From the NCBI GenBank assembly GCA_964022665.1, contig CAXIDF010000011.1:81051-145050 (forward strand): DNA of 64,000 nt. The letters are read 5' to 3'. Both the position numbers and the translations under genes were made by a program. The notes beneath the pieces are model-generated. The model did not search any database. It saw only the letters and a program-made list of their open reading frames with translations, and was not told where the DNA came from. The stretch comes from Haliea sp964022665. GTDB lineage: Bacteria; Pseudomonadota; Gammaproteobacteria; Pseudomonadales; Halieaceae. This document shows, in pieces, positions 1-8,368 of the stretch. Numbering within the stretch: position 1 is the stretch's first letter; every line of letters starts with the position of its first letter.

Positions 1-2
1 GC

Positions 3-1202
3 GTTGTATTCCAGCCCGGTGGCGGTGGTCCCAGCGTGGACCCCGGCTTCTTTAATTGTGCCCATGCCTCATTGACGGCGGTTGAATTGGACACGCCAGA
101 GGAAATTGCCGAGGGCGAGCGCCCGCTGACAGATGATGAAATTGCCGCCTTGTGCACGCCCGAGGGTGCCGGCCCCAATTTCGATGCAGCCGAGGTCAGC
201 TGTCGGGAGCTCGCCGGCTACAACCTGTTTGCAGATGCCCTGGAGCCGCGCACAGCGGCAAATTCGGGGGTAGGCTATGACCTGACCAGCGCCCTGTTCA
301 CCGATTACGCCAGCAAATACCGTTTCATCTTTGTACCCGAGGGTCTGCAGGCAGCCTACAACGAGCAGAATGTGTTCGATTTCCCGGTGGGCACCATCAT
401 CGCGAAAACCTTCACCATGCCCAACGATTTCCTCAATGCGGCATCGGGCGAGGTGATCATCGAAACGCGCTTGCTGATTCACCGTCGGGATGGCTGGGCC
501 ACACTGCCCTATATCTGGCGCGAAGACGGCAGCGGTGCGGATCTGACGGTTGCCGGGGGCCGCCGTTCGCTGGAGTGGATACACAGCGACGGCAGCACGC
601 GCAGCACTGACTATGTGATTCCGGATGCCAACAGCTGTAAAACCTGCCACGGTGTCACACGGGCCGAAACTGGCAGCGGTGTCAACACGGAAACCGTGAA
701 TCTGCCCATTGGCCCCAAGGCGCGTTTCCTCAATCGCGACCGGCAGTATGGTGACGCTACCAAGAACCAGTTGGCGCACATGGCGGACGAAGGCATTCTG
801 GTGGGCCTCCCCGCCGATCTCGCGGCAATCGACACGGCGCCTGATTGGGAGGATGTGTCCAAGCCGTTGGAATCACGGGTCAAGGCTTACCTGGATATCA
901 ACTGTGCGCACTGCCACAGCCCGGGAGGCTTTGCCAGCAACTCCGGCATGTTCACCGAGTTCTGGCGTGAAGTGAATGCGACCTACGGTGTGTGCAAACC
1001 TCCGGTCGCGGCGGGCGCGGGTTCGGGTGGCTTGCAGTACGGCCTGGTGCCGGGGAACGCAGACGCCTCCATCGCCGTATTCCGCATGAACTCCAACGAG
1101 CCTAACGTGCGCATGCCGGAAATCGGCCGCAGCATTATTCACGACGAAGCAGTGGAGCTGGTGCGCGCCTGGTTGAACAGCTTGAGCGGTGGGTGTGACT
1201 GA
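3..1202 (+). CDS. SO2930-like diheme c-type cytochrome, 5' end outside window
   Basis: The frame is open from base 3, and the GTG at 36 is probably internal, so the N-terminus and any signal peptide lie upstream of the window. About 399 codons remain. Two CxxCH heme-attachment motifs are visible, CKTCH coded at 636-650 and CAHCH at 903-917. They mark a protein with two covalently bound hemes that is matured in the periplasm. The text between them resembles the SO2930-type diheme cytochromes, which are mostly conserved hypotheticals without a known redox partner. The gene ends 22 bases before a hairpin shared with the convergent bfr. The heme motifs are seen directly; the family name is from recall. 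Confidence 0.75.
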   Translation, partial: VVFQPGGGGPSVDPGFFNCAHASLTAVELDTPEEIAEGERPLTDDEIAALCTPEGAGPNFDAAEVSCRELAGYNLFADALEPRTAANSGVGYDLTSALFTDYASKYRFIFVPEGLQAAYNEQNVFDFPVGTIIAKTFTMPNDFLNAASGEVIIETRLLIHRRDGWATLPYIWREDGSGADLTVAGGRRSLEWIHSDGSTRSTDYVIPDANSCKTCHGVTRAETGSGVNTETVNLPIGPKARFLNRDRQYGDATKNQLAHMADEGILVGLPADLAAIDTAPDWEDVSKPLESRVKAYLDINCAHCHSPGGFASNSGMFTEFWREVNATYGVCKPPVAAGAGSGGLQYGLVPGNADASIAVFRMNSNEPNVRMPEIGRSIIHDEAVELVRAWLNSLSGGCD

Positions 1203-1224
1203 CAGCGGCGTGGCCGCGTAATAG

Positions 1225-1257
1225 CAAGGCCCGTCCTGTTTTGCAGGGCGGGCCTTG
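1225..1257. terminator. Bidirectional rho-independent terminator
   Basis: A 14-bp stem (CAAGGCCCGTCCTG against CAGGGCGGGCCTTG, one G-T wobble) encloses the loop TTTTG. It lies between the convergent cytochrome gene and bfr, and short T-rich stretches follow on the plus side. Confidence 0.8.
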
Positions 1258-1263
1258 TCGTTT

Positions 1264-1728
1264 CTACATCATGGACTGCTGGTAATTCTGGTTGCCGATA
1301 CGCTCGATCAGTTCGAGCTGGGTTTCCAGCCAGTCGACATGTTCCTCCTCACTTCTGAGTATTTCCGAGAACAGGTCGCGCGTACCGAAATCGGATACCG
1401 ACTCGCAGTGCACAATTGCTTCGCGTAGCAGAGGGATGGCCAGTTCTTCCTGCTTCATGTCGCATTGCAGAATTTCCGCCACATTTTCACCGATAAACAG
1501 CTTGCCCAGGTCTTGCAGGTTGGGCAGTCCTTCGAGGAACAGAATGCGACGGATCAGCATATCGGCATGCTTCATCTCATCGATGGACTCTTCATACTCT
1601 TTTTCGTTGAGCTTGTTGAGGCCCCAGTTCTCGAACATTCTGGCGTGCAGGAAGTACTGGTTGATGGCCGTGAGCTCGTTTTTCAGCGCCTGATTGAGGT
1701 AGGCGATGACCTGTTTGTCACCTTTCAC
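1264..1728 (-). CDS. bfr: Bacterioferritin
   Basis: This encodes 154 residues, the usual length for the heme-containing ferritin that forms a 24-subunit iron-storage shell in the cytoplasm. All di-iron ferroxidase ligands are present at standard positions: E18, E51, H54, E94, E127 and H130. Met52, the axial heme ligand shared between two subunits, is also present. It therefore reads as the catalytically competent heme-binding subunit. The start is a GTG at 1728 preceded by AAGGAG at a normal distance. The gene diverges from bfd across 191 bases that include a Fur-box-like site, which suggests joint iron control. Identification is near certain. Confidence 0.97.
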   Translation of the reverse strand: MKGDKQVIAYLNQALKNELTAINQYFLHARMFENWGLNKLNEKEYEESIDEMKHADMLIRRILFLEGLPNLQDLGKLFIGENVAEILQCDMKQEELAIPLLREAIVHCESVSDFGTRDLFSEILRSEEEHVDWLETQLELIERIGNQNYQQSMM

Positions 1729-1870
1729 GATCTGCTCCTTGTGTGGTGGTGTTCTCCTGCAGTGTAGTCAACTTGCTGCGCTGAGGCCATGGATTGCGTA
1801 TCACATTCGAGGTTGCTACCGGGCGAGTGAATTTCCTATACGAGACTGACAATTAATACCACACGCAATT

Positions 1871-1889
1871 GACAATGATTCGCATTACA
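1871..1889. promoter_or_regulatory. Putative Fur box between bfr and bfd
   Basis: GACAATGATTCGCATTACA matches 13 of 19 positions of the Fur consensus GATAATGATAATCATTATC. It lies 31 bases before the bfd start, in the bfr-bfd divergent region. The core AATNATTCGNATTA recurs in the site at 8249-8267 upstream of the second TonB receptor. Confidence 0.65.
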
Positions 1890-1919
1890 GTAAACTGAGC
1901 TCAATCAGGAGGTGATTGC

Positions 1920-2132
1920 ATGTTCATTTGTCTTTGTCGGGGAGTGACCGACTCCGAAATTCGCGCCGAGGTGCGCCAGGGTGCAGTCCGTTACGAGGAC
2001 ATCCAGGCGCGGCTGGACGTGGGCATGTGCTGTGGTACCTGTAAAGAGAGTGCCGAAGAAGTCATCGCCGAAAGCATAGCCGAGTCCCTGTTTTTCGAAC
2101 TAAAGCCCGCCGCAGACGCCGCCTGGGCCTGA
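1920..2132 (+). CDS. bfd: Bacterioferritin-associated ferredoxin
   Basis: This small [2Fe-2S] protein of 70 residues donates electrons to bacterioferritin so that stored ferric iron can be reduced and released. The four cluster cysteines have the family pattern, CxC at the N-terminus (C4, C6) and a CCGTC motif about 31 residues later. A strong AGGAGGTGATTG Shine-Dalgarno region precedes the ATG. The gene diverges from bfr and is followed after 16 bases by a TonB receptor, so the two are probably co-transcribed. A Fur-box-like palindrome upstream predicts induction in low iron, when mobilisation is needed. Confidence 0.95.
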   Translation: MFICLCRGVTDSEIRAEVRQGAVRYEDIQARLDVGMCCGTCKESAEEVIAESIAESLFFELKPAADAAWA

Positions 2133-2148
2133 CCTGGAGTAATAGATC

Positions 2149-4206
2149 ATGAAGTCCGCTTCTCCGCGCCCGTCAAAACGTGCGCTGTCCCTTGCTGTCG
2201 CCGCTGTTTTACTGCCCTCCGCCCTGGCCGCACAGGAGGGAGGGGAGTTCCCCATGCCGGTTATCGAGGTGATTGGCAAGAGCGAGGATGCTGTGTCGCG
2301 GCAGACGGGCTCCGTGGTGCTGATCGACCGTGAGGCGCTGGAACTGATTCAACCACTCTCCACAGACGATGCCCTGCGTCGCGTCGCCGGCATCAACACG
2401 GCAACCGAGGACGAAACCGCCATCGTGGCCAACCTGGGTATTCGCGGACTCTCGGCGAGCGAGTCGAAATCGCTCATCCTGGAGGACGGTGTGCCCGTCG
2501 CGCCGGGTTTGTTCATCGGTAACGAACGCTATTTCAACCCGCGCATCCAGCGCATTGAGCGCATCGAGGTGCTCAAGGGGTCGGCTTCTTTGCGCTATGG
2601 CCCCTCTACCATTGGCGGTGTAGTGAACTACCAGACCAAGACCCCTGATGACGGCGTGCTGCTTTCGGGTCGGCTCGGCTCCTTCGATACCCGCGAGGCT
2701 TCGATAGAGGCTGGCGGGCGCAGCGCCTCAGGTGACGCTTTTGCAGGACTGGTGGCGACCCGCGCCGAGAGCGACGGCTTCATGGACAAGGACTACGAAA
2801 TGACCGATATCCTGGTCAAGTCCGGCATGGCGCTGAGCGATACCCAGGAAGTGGGGGTCAAGTTCTCCTGGTACGAAAATGACGCGAATATCTCCTACCG
2901 CGGCTTGCTGCTGGGCGACTACGAGGCCGGCAGTACCTACAACCCGGCGCCCGACGATTATTTCCTGACTGATCGCATTGCGTTCGACCTGAACCACGCC
3001 TGGCGTCTGAACGATCAGGCGCAGCTGCAAACAGTCGCCTACTGGAGCGAGGTGTCGCGGGATTACTGGCGCTACGATGTGGATACCGATGCCTCCAACG
3101 AGGCGGGTCGCTGGGTGTATACCGACACCCTCACAGGCAACAACCGCAGTTTTGAGCGCGTGGGCCTGGATACGAGACTGCAGCTTGACCACCAACTTTT
3201 CGGCCTGGAGAATGAGGCGGAATTTGGATTCAGGATCATGCGCGAGGAGTCGGACGACACACGCATTCGCGCCACCCGCGCCACCGATCGCACCGGCCTC
3301 AATGACCGCCATCGTGTCGACAGCGCCGACAGCATCGCCGTACACGCCCAGAACCGCATGGTGCTCAGTGAGAGATTGGCACTGACGCCGGGGTTGCGGG
3401 TGGAATCTTATGAGCAGGAGCGCCGCGTCCTGACGGACAATAACGCCTCGGCCAAAACCTCCAATACCGAGGTTCTGCCCGGTATTGGCGCTACCTTCGA
3501 ATTGACCCCCACGGCGCAAATCTACGGTGGCGTGTATCGCGCGTTCTCGCCGGCTGCCAACGGCGTGGCCCTGGATGGCCTGGCCGACCAGAACCTCGAT
3601 GGAGAACGTTCCAATAACTACGAGGCTGGCATACGTGGCCTGCAGGGCAAACTGAGCTATGAAGTCGCCGCTTTCTACATGGATTTCGACAACCAGGTGG
3701 TGACCGGCAACAGCGACCCGAATCTTTCCCAGTCAAATGCCGGTGAAACCACCCACCAGGGTATGGAGCTGGTGCTTGGCTACGAGCTCGGTGGCGGTTT
3801 CAGTGTTGATGCCAACGCAACCTGGGTGCCTGAATCCGAGTTTGAAACCGGGGAATTTGCCGGCAACCGGTTGCCCTACGCCCCCGAGCACCTGGCCAAC
3901 CTTGCGCTGAACTATAGCGGTAACAAGCTACAGGCCGCATTGACTGCCCACTACCGCGGCTCGCAGTTTGGCGATGCCAGCAACCAGGTAGAGATCCCGA
4001 GCGACGCGGCGGGGGGCATCTGGGGCGGGAAAATGCCGTCTTACACGCTGCTCGATTTCATGGCCCAATACGCCATCAGCGATTCCCTGACACTGTTCGG
4101 CTCGGTCAAGAACCTCACGGACGAGCGCTACATCACCGGCTTGCGCCAGGGGATCTACGTTGGTCCTGAGCGCTCATTCGAAGTGGGAGCGCGCTTCCGG
4201 CTCTAG
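2149..4206 (+). CDS. TonB-dependent ferric-chelate receptor, FecA-like
   Basis: This 685-residue outer-membrane receptor probably imports a ferric chelate. A signal peptide ends near residue 27 (SALAA). A TonB-box-like segment (IEVIG) follows at about 38-42, then the plug domain to about residue 160 and a 22-strand barrel. The plug text, with ILEDGVPVAPG, NERYFNPRI and EVLKGSASLRYGPSTIGG, resembles the FecA group. There is no N-terminal signalling (STN) domain, because only about 15 residues separate the leader from the TonB box, so it should not act as a transducer. It is adjacent to bfd and behind the Fur site. The substrate (citrate or a siderophore) cannot be told from sequence alone. Confidence 0.85.
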   Translation: MKSASPRPSKRALSLAVAAVLLPSALAAQEGGEFPMPVIEVIGKSEDAVSRQTGSVVLIDREALELIQPLSTDDALRRVAGINTATEDETAIVANLGIRGLSASESKSLILEDGVPVAPGLFIGNERYFNPRIQRIERIEVLKGSASLRYGPSTIGGVVNYQTKTPDDGVLLSGRLGSFDTREASIEAGGRSASGDAFAGLVATRAESDGFMDKDYEMTDILVKSGMALSDTQEVGVKFSWYENDANISYRGLLLGDYEAGSTYNPAPDDYFLTDRIAFDLNHAWRLNDQAQLQTVAYWSEVSRDYWRYDVDTDASNEAGRWVYTDTLTGNNRSFERVGLDTRLQLDHQLFGLENEAEFGFRIMREESDDTRIRATRATDRTGLNDRHRVDSADSIAVHAQNRMVLSERLALTPGLRVESYEQERRVLTDNNASAKTSNTEVLPGIGATFELTPTAQIYGGVYRAFSPAANGVALDGLADQNLDGERSNNYEAGIRGLQGKLSYEVAAFYMDFDNQVVTGNSDPNLSQSNAGETTHQGMELVLGYELGGGFSVDANATWVPESEFETGEFAGNRLPYAPEHLANLALNYSGNKLQAALTAHYRGSQFGDASNQVEIPSDAAGGIWGGKMPSYTLLDFMAQYAISDSLTLFGSVKNLTDERYITGLRQGIYVGPERSFEVGARFRL

Positions 4207-4223
4207 CATCCATGCCGTCAGGG

Positions 4224-4246
4224 GCGGAGAGGCACCTGCTCTCCGC
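4224..4246. terminator. Hairpin between convergent genes
   Basis: A perfect 8-bp stem GCGGAGAG/CTCTCCGC with a 7-base loop lies between the TonB receptor stop and the convergent SDR stop. There is no clear T-run, so it is either a weak terminator or an mRNA-stabilising end. Confidence 0.5.
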
Positions 4247-4261
4247 TTGGCTGTCGGTGGG

Positions 4262-5119
4262 CTAGAGCGGATAGGTGAACCCCGTGCACTCTTCCGTGTA
4301 AGTCCAGAGCATGGCGGCCGCGGCATCGTCACGTGCCCAGGCGCGCGGACGCACCTTTTTACAGTTGGCGAAATAGTCACCGCTGACGTCGGCGACATCG
4401 TCACTGGTACACAGGTAAAGAGACGTTTCCGCGCCCTGGTCGGGCGAGCGAAAGAAAATCTTCATGATGGCGGGCGCGATAGATTTCAGGAAACCCTCGT
4501 TCTGCTGCCCCAGAGACGTGGCCACTGCGCCGGGGTGTAGTGCGTTCACCGTGATCGGCTGACCCGCCAGCCGCTGTGCCAGGCTGCGTGTAAACAAGAT
4601 ATTTGCCAGCTTGGAGCGTCCGTACTCGCGAAAGGCCTTGTAGTTCTTTTCCGCCTGCATGTCATCGAAATTCATGCCGCGTACAAACGCATGTGCGGCC
4701 GAGGCCACATTCACGATACGCGCTCGCGGCGCTTGCTGCAGCGCGGGCAGAAGCAGACCGGTGAGCAGGAAGGGCGCGAAATGGTTGACGGCCAGCGTCT
4801 CCTCGTAGCCATCGGCTGATACGCGGCGGCGGGTATTCATGAGACCTGCGTTGTTGAGGAGCACGTCGATGGGCCTGCCCAGTTCAAGGCAGTCGTGTGC
4901 CGCCTCGCGCACGCTGGCAAGACTGGCCATATCCAGCTTGACGACGCTTACATCCTTACCCCCGGCTGCGACCACTTCCTTCTTTAACGCTTCCGCCTTC
5001 TGCGGATTGCGACAGAGCAAGGTGAGTACCGCTCCCTCCCCAGCGAGTTTGAGTGCTGCGCTGCGCCCGATGCCGGCTGTGGGGCCGGTAATGACGACGT
5101 GTTTGCCTTGCATATCCAT
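4262..5119 (-). CDS. Short-chain dehydrogenase, retinol-dehydrogenase type
   Basis: This 285-residue NAD(P)-dependent oxidoreductase has a classical Rossmann fold. The cofactor motif TGPTAGIG is at residues 11-18, followed by LLNNAG, a catalytic-serine region NVASAAH and the active-site YGRSK. The order and spacing resemble the WWOX/retinol-dehydrogenase-like branch of the SDR superfamily, but the natural substrate is unknown. It lies just downstream of piuC on the same strand (18 bases), so it may be read with the PiuC/receptor unit, although nothing ties it to iron biochemically. Confidence 0.85.
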   Translation of the reverse strand: MDMQGKHVVITGPTAGIGRSAALKLAGEGAVLTLLCRNPQKAEALKKEVVAAGGKDVSVVKLDMASLASVREAAHDCLELGRPIDVLLNNAGLMNTRRRVSADGYEETLAVNHFAPFLLTGLLLPALQQAPRARIVNVASAAHAFVRGMNFDDMQAEKNYKAFREYGRSKLANILFTRSLAQRLAGQPITVNALHPGAVATSLGQQNEGFLKSIAPAIMKIFFRSPDQGAETSLYLCTSDDVADVSGDYFANCKKVRPRAWARDDAAAAMLWTYTEECTGFTYPL

Positions 5120-5137
5120 GATCTCTGCCTCGCGAAG

Positions 5138-5818
5138 TCAGACCAGTGCAAATTGCCTGATCAGGTTATGGTAAACATGGTGCAGAGCATCCAACCGCTC
5201 CCGTGGCACCCCCTCGACATCAATCAGGCCCTGAATCGACTGATCAAGGGAAAACAGGGTCTGGCGCAGCTGCGTATCTGCCACCAGGCTTTGTATCCAG
5301 CATATGGCGGCCAGCCTTTCACCGCGGGTGACGGGGGTCACCTGGTGCAGGCTGCTCGAGGGGTAGACGACGGCATCACCGGCGCGGGGGCGGACACGCT
5401 GCTCACCGAAGTCGGTTGCGATGACGAGTTCGCCACCGTCATATTCCTCGGTGTCAGACAGCGCGAGCGTCATGGAAACATCACTGCGCATCACATCATT
5501 GGTGTCGGGAATGCGCATGATGGCACCGTCAACGTGCAGACCGTAGGTCTCGCCAATGCCATAGCGGTTGAAGCAGGGGGGGAAGATACGTTGCGGCAGG
5601 GCTGCGGAAACCAGTGTTGGCGTCTTGCCGTAGCGTGCCAGCAGCGTGTTGGCGAGCGTGCGCACCGTGGCGTTCGCCGCATCCGCCTGTTGGTTGCGTT
5701 TGACGTCTGCCGACATGCCCAGCGCCGTGCTGCGGCCATCCAGCCAGGGCACGGTTTGCAACCGTGCCCTGAAATGGAGGACCTCTTCCCTGGAGAGTAG
5801 TCCGGGGATGATGAGCAT
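5138..5818 (-). CDS. piuC: PiuC/YbiX-type Fe(II)/2-oxoglutarate hydroxylase
   Basis: This 226-residue PKHD-type dioxygenase has the metal triad H95-x-D97 and H158, and R168 ten residues after the last histidine as the expected 2-oxoglutarate anchor. The length equals that of the family. PiuC proteins are characteristically encoded beside catecholate siderophore receptors and are iron-regulated, but their substrate is not established. Here the gene starts 12 bases after the Fiu-like receptor stop, so the two are one transcript under the Fur-like site at 8249-8267. The symbol is by family resemblance and context. Confidence 0.88.
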   Translation of the reverse strand: MLIIPGLLSREEVLHFRARLQTVPWLDGRSTALGMSADVKRNQQADAANATVRTLANTLLARYGKTPTLVSAALPQRIFPPCFNRYGIGETYGLHVDGAIMRIPDTNDVMRSDVSMTLALSDTEEYDGGELVIATDFGEQRVRPRAGDAVVYPSSSLHQVTPVTRGERLAAICWIQSLVADTQLRQTLFSLDQSIQGLIDVEGVPRERLDALHHVYHNLIRQFALV

Positions 5819-5830
5819 ACCGCTCTCCTG

Positions 5831-8173
5831 TCAGAATTCGTACACCACTGAAGCGCGCACTGTGCGCGCGTCACCAATATACATGAAAGAGCCTGAGCGG
5901 TATGCGGCGGTCCAGTAGGCTTCGTCGGTCACATTGCCCACATTCAGCCTGAGGTTAAGGTCATCGGTCACGAACCAGTTGGCAAAGAGGTCAACCACGC
6001 CATAGGAAGGCACCACAATGCTGTACTGGCCGTTCTCTGAGTCATAGCCCGCCGCCGAATCGGGTTGGCCACCGTACATTTCGCTTTTGTAGGTGTAGCT
6101 GGCACCGAAAGCCACTGAGTCGTTGGGCTGGTAGCGCAACTGCAGGAACAGGCTGTCGTCGGCAAAGTTGGACAGCGCCAGGCCAACGTTGGCCGGATCA
6201 AAGGAGCCGGTGACTTCCGAGTCCATCAGCGCGGCACTGAGTTGCACGCTGAGTGCTTCGGTAATTGAGCCAGACAGCGAGAATTCGACGCCACGAACTT
6301 CGTTTTCGCCGGTATTCAGCGTGCCGAGGTTGGAGTAGGCATCGCCCACACTCTCGTGTACGTCACTCTTGGTGATCTGGAACAGGGCTGCCGTGGCCAG
6401 CAGTTTCTCGTCAAAGAACTGCCACTTGGTCCCCAGCTCTATATTTTCCACATGTTCCGGATCGGATTGCGCGACCTGCTCAGGAGAACCGCACAGCCCG
6501 CCGTAACCGCAGTTCGCACCGAGGTCGGACTCACCACCGTTGATGTTGCTCGCGGTGCTGTAGGTGGCATACACATTGCCGTATTCGGTGATGTTGTACA
6601 CCAGGCCGAGGTGGCCGTTGGTCAGGGTATCCGAGTAGTCGTAGGTGGACGCTTCACCGCGGCTTGTGACCGCGTTGCTGTAGTCGAACCAGTCCTGCCG
6701 CAGGCCCAGGAATAGCTCCCAGTGCTCGTTGAAGGTGAGCGTGTTCATGAGGTAGGCGGAAATCGTCTGGATGTCCATTACGGCGTCACTCTCACCGCGT
6801 TGGTAGCTTCTCTGCAGCAGTGCGTTGGCGTTGCTGTACAGGGCGCCGTTGCCGTCGAGCAAACAGTAACCGTCGCTCACGCCGCCCCGGCCGGACACGC
6901 GGCAATTGGGGCTGCCCAGGGTTTCAACATCGTAGACGCCGTTGTCGACCTGCTCATCGATGTAGTCGACACCAAATACCCAGCGCTGACCAATGCCGCC
7001 ATTGTCGATGCTGTGAATCAAGTTGAACTGGGCGGCGCTGTACTCAACATCCTGCCAGCCCTGGTGGGTGCTGAGGGAAATGGTATCGGCGCCCGGCGCT
7101 TCCGGGTCGCTCGGGTCACGGGTGGTGCCGCGCGCGCCGGTAGCAAGGTAGCCGTTTTCGGTGTCGCCGGCGCGCACGGCGGCATACATGCTGGTGTCTT
7201 CATTGAATGTGTATTCGCCGCGCAGCGTTAACGACAGTGCCTCACTGTCGAGGAAATCCCCGGCTTGCGCATACACCGGGATATCTTCCAGGGGTTCGCG
7301 GGCGTCGCGGTCAAAATAGCTGCCCAGGTCCGGCACATCTTGCGCATCGAGATAATACACATCTGCCGCCAGACGCCAACGCTCGCCGGGGGCGTGATTG
7401 ATGGCCAGCAGCGCGCCCTGGCGATCCCGTTCGGCGCCATCGCGATCAGGCACGGTTTCCGAGCCGGTGAGCAGGTTGAGGCGAACGGCTGTGTCTGCAG
7501 TGAGGTTCAGGTTGCTGTCGAAGGTTACGCGGTAGTGGTCATCGGTACCCACACCCGCATCGAGAATGTTGAATGATTCGCCGAGCAGCGCGCCCTTGGT
7601 GATGCTGTTTACGGCGCCACCTGAAGTGCCGCGGCCGGCGAAGGTGGCGCTGGGGCCCTTGGCAATTTCCACTTGTTCGGTGGCAAAGCTTTCGCGCGTG
7701 GTCATGCCTGGGTCGCGCAGCCCGTCAACAAACACATCGCTGCGTGCCTCGTGGCCGCGAATGATATAGCGGTCACCGAAGGCATTGCCGTTTTCCCCGG
7801 TGCCCAGGGTCACACCCGCCTGGCTGCTGAGGATTTCCTTCAGGTCCGTTTTGCCCGAATCGAGGATTTGCGACTGGGTGAGGATGTTGAGCGTGGCCGG
7901 TGTGCCTGCGAGGTCCGCCGCGCGGCGCTGGTCACCGGAGCGCTCTGCGAGGTAGCGGGTGCCGGAAACACCGAAAACCTCCACCACTTCGATTTCCTTG
8001 CTGGCTTCTGCAACGCTGCTCGCCAGGGGGCAGGGCTGCGACTTGCCGCTGGCGTCGGTGCAGGTGTCGCCAGGCTCGGTTTGCGCCTGTGCGGAGAGCG
8101 ACAGGGCCATCATCAGGGCGCTTGAGCCGAGCAGTCGCGAACGGCTTGGTTGTTCTGTTTTTGAGGCTGACAC
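5831..8173 (-). CDS. TonB-dependent catecholate siderophore receptor, Fiu/PiuA-like
   Basis: This outer-membrane receptor of 780 residues probably takes up ferric catecholates. I chose the GTG at 8173 because AAGGGAG stands 8 bases before it; a TTG at 8200 would add nine residues. A leader ends near ALSLSAQAQ. The plug holds NILTQSQI, GVTLGTGENGNAFGDRYIIRG, FVDGLRD, AKGPSATFAGRGTSGG and VNSITK, all typical of the Fiu/PiuA siderophore group. The C-terminus ends in the aromatic residue expected for BAM recognition (VVYEF). The pairing with piuC and the upstream Fur-like box support an iron-starvation operon. Confidence 0.9.
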   Translation of the reverse strand: MSASKTEQPSRSRLLGSSALMMALSLSAQAQTEPGDTCTDASGKSQPCPLASSVAEASKEIEVVEVFGVSGTRYLAERSGDQRRAADLAGTPATLNILTQSQILDSGKTDLKEILSSQAGVTLGTGENGNAFGDRYIIRGHEARSDVFVDGLRDPGMTTRESFATEQVEIAKGPSATFAGRGTSGGAVNSITKGALLGESFNILDAGVGTDDHYRVTFDSNLNLTADTAVRLNLLTGSETVPDRDGAERDRQGALLAINHAPGERWRLAADVYYLDAQDVPDLGSYFDRDAREPLEDIPVYAQAGDFLDSEALSLTLRGEYTFNEDTSMYAAVRAGDTENGYLATGARGTTRDPSDPEAPGADTISLSTHQGWQDVEYSAAQFNLIHSIDNGGIGQRWVFGVDYIDEQVDNGVYDVETLGSPNCRVSGRGGVSDGYCLLDGNGALYSNANALLQRSYQRGESDAVMDIQTISAYLMNTLTFNEHWELFLGLRQDWFDYSNAVTSRGEASTYDYSDTLTNGHLGLVYNITEYGNVYATYSTASNINGGESDLGANCGYGGLCGSPEQVAQSDPEHVENIELGTKWQFFDEKLLATAALFQITKSDVHESVGDAYSNLGTLNTGENEVRGVEFSLSGSITEALSVQLSAALMDSEVTGSFDPANVGLALSNFADDSLFLQLRYQPNDSVAFGASYTYKSEMYGGQPDSAAGYDSENGQYSIVVPSYGVVDLFANWFVTDDLNLRLNVGNVTDEAYWTAAYRSGSFMYIGDARTVRASVVYEF

Positions 8174-8248
8174 GAAAAGTACTCCCTTTGAGTTAGACAA
8201 AATCGAGTCAGCATAGTAGTGGGAGACGAATGCCCTGTAAACACAAAT

Positions 8249-8267
8249 GATAATAATTCGTATTAGT
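8249..8267. promoter_or_regulatory. Putative Fur box upstream of the Fiu-like receptor
   Basis: GATAATAATTCGTATTAGT matches 12 of 19 positions of the Fur consensus. It lies 76 bases before the chosen receptor start, in an AT-rich island within GC-rich DNA, as expected for a promoter. It resembles the bfd site at 1871-1889. Confidence 0.65.
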
Positions 8268-8368
8268 ATTTGTACTTAAAGCCGCTTTCGGCGCCGCGGC
8301 GAGCCAGCGAAGCCCTGCACTGTCAGCATGCAGTGGAGCCTCTCTACGAGTGGCCCGGTGCCGTGGGT

